Shown here in pieces: positions 5,124 to 8,723 of a stretch of DNA of 8,723 nucleotides; position 1 is the first letter of the stretch, and each line of letters begins with the position of its first letter. The position numbers were made by a program, and so were the translations under genes. The notes under the pieces are model-generated. The model made no database searches, was not told the origin of the DNA, and worked only from the letters and a program-made list of their open reading frames with translations. The stretch is from JAAYAY01 sp964429355 (GTDB taxonomy: Bacteria; Planctomycetota; Planctomycetia; Pirellulales; Thermoguttaceae), in assembly GCA_964429355.1 (NCBI GenBank), contig CAYSCH010000392.1:1-8723 (forward strand), given 5' to 3'.

Positions 5124-7889
5124 ATGAACACAAAGGTCTTGCTTGCCGTCTTCAAGCGGAATTTTCTGGCCTACTTCACGAGCCCGACGGGTTACGTCTT
5201 CATTTGCGCGTTCGTGTTGCTCAGCTCGGTGGCAGCCTTCCTGCCCGACGAGTTCTTCAACCGAAACCTCGTGAACCTCGATCAACTGAACCTGGCGTTC
5301 CCGTTTATCATGCTGGTCTTCGTGCCCACCATTACCATGGGCATCTGGGCGGAAGAGCGGCGTCAGGGAACCGATGAATTGCTGCTGACCATCCCCGCCA
5401 GTGATCTGGACGTCGTCGTCGGAAAGTACCTCGCCGCCGTCGCAATCTACACCGTCTCACTCGGATTCTCGATGATCTGCAGCCTGGTTGTGCTCAAGAC
5501 CTTGGGCAATCCGGATATGGGGCTGTTTCTGGCCACCTACATCGGTTACTGGATGGTGGGGCTGGCCATGCTTGCGGTGGGCATGGTGGCTTCGTTCGTC
5601 ACGCCAAACCTTACGATTGCCTATATCCTGGGAGCCCTGTTCAACGCTCCGCTGGTCCTGCTCATTCAGGCCGATACGATCCTACCCGAAACTCTGGGAG
5701 TGTTTCTGAAGAACTGGAGCATTGGCGAACAGCTCAACGAATTCGGCCGGGGTATCCTGAGCGTTTCTCACTTGTTCTATTTTGTCACACTGGTGGTCGT
5801 CATGCTCTACCTCAGCATGGTGTTCATCAGCGCGCGGCATTGGCGTGCTGGGGCTTCCAGTGCCTCCCATTTCGTTCTCTACGCGGTCCAGATCGTCGCA
5901 CTGCTGCTGATCGGGCTGAACCTCTGCATTCTACTGGCCCGTTACGATGTGCGAGCCGACGTGACCAGCGAGCAACTCAGTTCCCTCGCCCCCGAGACGG
6001 TCAACCTGCTGCGAAACCTGAAATCGGAACATCCGATCCAGATCGAGGCCTTCATCAGTCCCGAAGTTCCCGAAACCTACGTGCAGACACGACTCGACAT
6101 CCTCAACCGGCTACGAGAGATGAAAGCCAGGGCGGGAAGTAAAGTGATCCTGCGGATCGTCCCGACCAGCCAGTTTTCCGAGGAAGCGGCCCGGGCCCAG
6201 CAGCGCTATGGCATCGAGCCTCGCCGGGTTTACACAGAGAAACGGGGACGATACACGGACGACCATATCTTTCTGGGCGTCGCCTTCACCAGCGGCCTGG
6301 AGAAGGTGATTCTTCCGTTCATCGATCGTGGCATTCCCGTCGAATACGAATTGGCTCGTTCCCTGGCCACCGTCACCCAGCAGAAGCGCAGAAAGATCGG
6401 CATTCTCAAGACCGACGCCGGACTGTTCGGTCAGATGAACATGCAAACGATGGGCATGGGCTCGAGTCCCAATTGGCCGATCATCGACGAACTGGAAAAG
6501 CAGTACGAAGTGGTGGAAGTCGATCCGGCGGCCCCGATCGAGGAACGCTACGACGTGCTTCTGGCTGTACAGCCGTCTTCGCTGACTCCGGAGGCCATGG
6601 AGAACTTCCTGGCAGCGATTCGTACCGGTCAGCCGACGGCCGTATTTGAGGACCCCTTCCCCCTCTTTGCCGGAAACGTCCCCGGTACGACCGCTCCGAA
6701 GCGCCCGCCGGGAGGCCCCCAGGCAATGATGATGGGACAGCGTCCGGAGCCCAAGGGCGACATTATGCCTTTGTGGAACCTGTTGGGTGTCGATTTTGGC
6801 GCGGACAACGTCATTTGGCAGGACTACAACCCCTATCCCAAATTGGCTGAGATCTTCAAGGAATTCGTCTTCGTTGACCGCGGAGAGGACAAGGGGGCCA
6901 AACCCTTCAGCGAAACCGATCCGGTCAGTTCCGGGTTACAGCAGCTCCTTTTCGTATTCCCCGGTTCCATCTCCGGCCTGAACGCGTCCGACATGACCTT
7001 CACTCCGCTCGTCGAAACCGGCCAGAAGACTGGAACGGTCGACGTGCAGCAGATTGCCCCTATGGCAATGTTCGGCATGATGCAAATCAGCGACGAACGC
7101 AAACAGATTCCGACGGGCCGACAGTATGTGATGGCGGCGAGAATCCAAGGGGAACTGGCCGCCGAACCGAAACCAGCGGAGGAACCCGAAAAAGACGCCG
7201 AAAAGGCGGCCGACAAAGACGCCAAAGAAGGTGCCGACTCGGATCAGCCGGAAACAACGAAGATCAACGTGATCCTGGTCGCCGATATCGACATGCTGCA
7301 CCGCGCATTCTTCTCCCTTCGCGAGCAGGGTGATAACCCCGAGGCCGGGCTCGATCTGCGTTTTGACAACGTTACCTTCGTGCTCAACGTGCTCGACTCG
7401 CTGGCCGGCGATGACCGTTTCGTCGAAATCCGCAAACGCCGTCCCGTGCACCGCACTCTCACGGCGATCGAACGAGCCACGGAAGACTCCCGCAAGAAGA
7501 CGGCGGATGAAGCGAAGCGTCTCCAGGACGAGTTCGACGATTTCGTCAAGAGCGAACAGAAGAAACTGGACGACAAGATGAAGGCCCTCGAGGAGCGGAT
7601 GAAGAAGGAGAACATCGGTTCCCAGGATGTGCTCATGCAGGTTGCCATGGCGCAGCAGGCAGGACAGAAGCGGCTCGATGCCGAGAAGGAGCGTCTCAAG
7701 GCGAAGATGGACCGGGAGAAGAACCGCATCGACACCACCATGAACTTGGAAATCGAGCGGGTTCAGGATACTTACAAGCTCTGGGCCGTTCTTTTGCCGC
7801 CGATCCTGCCGCTGTTGATTGCCGTTTTCGTGTTCATCTCACGGCGGACCCAGGAGAAGGAAGGGGTCGCCCGCTCCCGCCTGCGATAG
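5124..7889 (+). CDS. Fused ABC-2 permease and GldG-like auxiliary protein (GldF-GldG fusion)
   Basis: 921-residue membrane protein. The N-terminal part is a GldF-type ABC-2 permease with six predicted helices (about 21-41, 56-76, 103-124, 133-158, 163-184, 215-236) and the motif EERRQGTDELLLTIP (77-91). Without a stop it runs into a GldG-like part: a seventh helix (249-272), a beta-rich region (about 275-420), a GATase-like fold starting RRKIGILKTDAGLFG (422-436), and the family ending NVLDSL..FVEIRKRRPVHRTL (755-779). A charged Ala/Lys/Glu linker (679-712) interrupts the GldG part. A long coiled coil (about 785-880) leads to a last helix (886-906) with a basic tail. GldG itself is normally a separate protein with an N- and a C-terminal helix. 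ATG 5124 was chosen; AGG at 5113-5115 is a modest ribosome site, and the TTG at 5091 adds only 11 polar residues. It pairs with the ATPase upstream; substrate unknown. Confidence 0.9.
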   Translation: MNTKVLLAVFKRNFLAYFTSPTGYVFICAFVLLSSVAAFLPDEFFNRNLVNLDQLNLAFPFIMLVFVPTITMGIWAEERRQGTDELLLTIPASDLDVVVGKYLAAVAIYTVSLGFSMICSLVVLKTLGNPDMGLFLATYIGYWMVGLAMLAVGMVASFVTPNLTIAYILGALFNAPLVLLIQADTILPETLGVFLKNWSIGEQLNEFGRGILSVSHLFYFVTLVVVMLYLSMVFISARHWRAGASSASHFVLYAVQIVALLLIGLNLCILLARYDVRADVTSEQLSSLAPETVNLLRNLKSEHPIQIEAFISPEVPETYVQTRLDILNRLREMKARAGSKVILRIVPTSQFSEEAARAQQRYGIEPRRVYTEKRGRYTDDHIFLGVAFTSGLEKVILPFIDRGIPVEYELARSLATVTQQKRRKIGILKTDAGLFGQMNMQTMGMGSSPNWPIIDELEKQYEVVEVDPAAPIEERYDVLLAVQPSSLTPEAMENFLAAIRTGQPTAVFEDPFPLFAGNVPGTTAPKRPPGGPQAMMMGQRPEPKGDIMPLWNLLGVDFGADNVIWQDYNPYPKLAEIFKEFVFVDRGEDKGAKPFSETDPVSSGLQQLLFVFPGSISGLNASDMTFTPLVETGQKTGTVDVQQIAPMAMFGMMQISDERKQIPTGRQYVMAARIQGELAAEPKPAEEPEKDAEKAADKDAKEGADSDQPETTKINVILVADIDMLHRAFFSLREQGDNPEAGLDLRFDNVTFVLNVLDSLAGDDRFVEIRKRRPVHRTLTAIERATEDSRKKTADEAKRLQDEFDDFVKSEQKKLDDKMKALEERMKKENIGSQDVLMQVAMAQQAGQKRLDAEKERLKAKMDREKNRIDTTMNLEIERVQDTYKLWAVLLPPILPLLIAVFVFISRRTQEKEGVARSRLR

Positions 7890-8032
7890 CTATCCGGCGG
7901 CTGCAGTCATGCGACCACTCACGTCGCATGGTTTCAATACAAAAGAAGAGTTTACCAAATCACGTCGCGCTAATTCGGTACAAAGAACTCCCCAACGATC
8001 GGGTTTCGGTTGAGCGAGGAGCGAGATACAAT
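7890..8032. other. 143-base gap before the DUF4340 gene
   Basis: Apart from the hairpin, this gap is locally AT-rich (about 7931-7980) but has no -10/-35 pair with good spacing. TTTACC (7951-7956) and TAATTC (7971-7976) are only 14 bp apart. GAGGAG at 8016-8021 is the probable ribosome site for the next gene, 11 nt from its ATG. A separate promoter cannot be excluded. Confidence 0.4.
7908..7930 (+). other. Perfect 8-bp hairpin between fusion permease and DUF4340 gene
   Basis: CATGCGAC (7908-7915) pairs fully with GTCGCATG (7923-7930) around a 7-nt loop, and three more weak pairs (two wobble, one A-T) can extend the base. It lies 19 nt after the permease stop. Only GTTTC follows, a short T-run, so any termination would be partial. 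It could reduce transcription into the DUF4340 gene or protect the upstream message. Confidence 0.45.
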
Positions 8033-8723
8033 ATGAACGAATCCAAACGAACTGGTGTATTTGTTGCGATTGCCGTGGTGCTTTCGGCAATTACCTTTCT
8101 CACCATGCCGTCGACCGGGCAGTTGTCGCCGGCCAGCATGGTGGGTAAGCCCCTCTTTCCCGAGTTCCAGGATCCGTTGACGGCCACCAGCCTGGAAGTC
8201 GTCAAGTTCGAGAAGGAAACGGCAACCGCCAGCACCTTCAAGGTCGCCAAGGTCGGCGATTCATGGGTGATTCCCTCCCACAGCAATTATCCTGCCGATG
8301 CCAAAGACCAGTTGGCCGACGTCGCCGCCGAATGGATCGGCCTGGAAGTGCTGGGCGTGGCGACTGATCCCGGCGAATCGGGAATCCAAAGCGACGACAT
8401 CCGCGGGCTGCACAAGCTCTACGGCGTGGTGGATCCCGTTGGCGAAGACACCAGCGACGTCGACGGCGTCGGCACGCGAGTCGTCATGCGCGACAAGAGC
8501 GATGGGGAACTCGTCCGCTTGATCGTGGGTAAAGAGGTCGAAGGGCAGGCGGGGCTACGCTACGTTCGCCTCGTTGGACAGGACCCGGTTTACACGGTCA
8601 AGGCAGACACGAGCAAGCTTTCAACGAAGTTTCAGGACTGGATCGAAGACGACCTGCTCAAGCTCAGCAGTTGGGATATCCGCAAGGTCGACATCGAGGA
8701 CTATTCGATCGACATTCTCCAGC
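8033..8723 (+). CDS. DUF4340-type membrane-anchored protein, C-terminus cut by window edge
   Basis: The 230 residues visible begin with a short polar start and one hydrophobic helix (about 8-25, VFVAIAVVLSAITFLTM), which fits an uncleaved anchor or signal segment leaving the rest outside the cytoplasm. The rest has features I associate with DUF4340: GDSWVIPSHSNYPADAKDQL (about 77-96), HKLYGVVDP (about 127-135), LIVGKEVEG with YVRLVGQDPVYTV (about 163-192), and DWIEDDLLKLSSWDI (about 203-217). Proteins of this kind often lie beside GldG-like genes and are thought to be accessory parts of the same transporter; the biochemical role is unknown. ATG 8033 is the first start after the GAGGAG site. 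The 143-nt gap and hairpin before it suggest its level may be set separately from the permease. Its end lies outside the window. The family call is from memory of conserved patterns. Confidence 0.8.
   Translation, partial: MNESKRTGVFVAIAVVLSAITFLTMPSTGQLSPASMVGKPLFPEFQDPLTATSLEVVKFEKETATASTFKVAKVGDSWVIPSHSNYPADAKDQLADVAAEWIGLEVLGVATDPGESGIQSDDIRGLHKLYGVVDPVGEDTSDVDGVGTRVVMRDKSDGELVRLIVGKEVEGQAGLRYVRLVGQDPVYTVKADTSKLSTKFQDWIEDDLLKLSSWDIRKVDIEDYSIDILQ

Noticed and set aside
6936..7741. Minus-strand open frames opposite the GldG-like region
   Set aside because: Low-complexity Ser/Arg/Phe-rich shadow products opposite a gene with strong family signatures.

Overview
This is a GC-rich bacterial window, probably from a planctomycete or a close relative in the PVC group. 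I infer that from the gene content and protein style: a GldA-like ATPase beside a fused GldF-GldG-type protein and a DUF4340-type protein, and a soluble HEAT-repeat protein. No rRNA or marker gene is present to confirm it. A run of 10 N bases at 2943-2952 shows this is a draft or metagenome assembly.

Layout. Positions 1-1261 hold a sugar-porter MFS transporter on the minus strand, cut at its C-terminus by the window edge, with a good candidate promoter just upstream (1308-1336). A 581-base non-coding stretch (1262-1842) separates it from the divergent plus-strand genes. A HEAT-repeat protein (1843-3522, containing the N gap) overlaps a small single-pass membrane protein (3519-3965) by ATGA, behind a perfect Shine-Dalgarno. 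A second non-coding stretch (3966-4282) carries a TATAAT box and a 13-bp palindrome on the likely transcription start. Then come three plus-strand genes: an ABC ATPase (4283-5020), an ABC-2 permease fused to a GldG-like auxiliary domain (5124-7889), and a DUF4340-type membrane-anchored protein cut by the window end (8033-8723).

How the genes fit together. The last three form one putative transporter: ATPase, membrane channel with large extracytoplasmic GldG-like domain, and a membrane-anchored accessory protein. The Bacteroidetes relatives GldA, GldF and GldG are linked to gliding motility and its secretion machinery. No other gliding gene is visible here, so the substrate is unknown. Hairpins lie at the stop codon of the small membrane protein, at the stop codon of the ATPase, and in the gap before the DUF4340 gene. 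They may tune expression within the transcript. The HEAT protein and small membrane protein are very likely translated together, function unknown.

I found no CRISPR array, mobile element, tRNA, rRNA or convincing new defence system. The most interesting parts are the GldF-GldG fusion module, its palindrome-bearing promoter, the HEAT/membrane-protein pair and the unusual loop in the MFS transporter.
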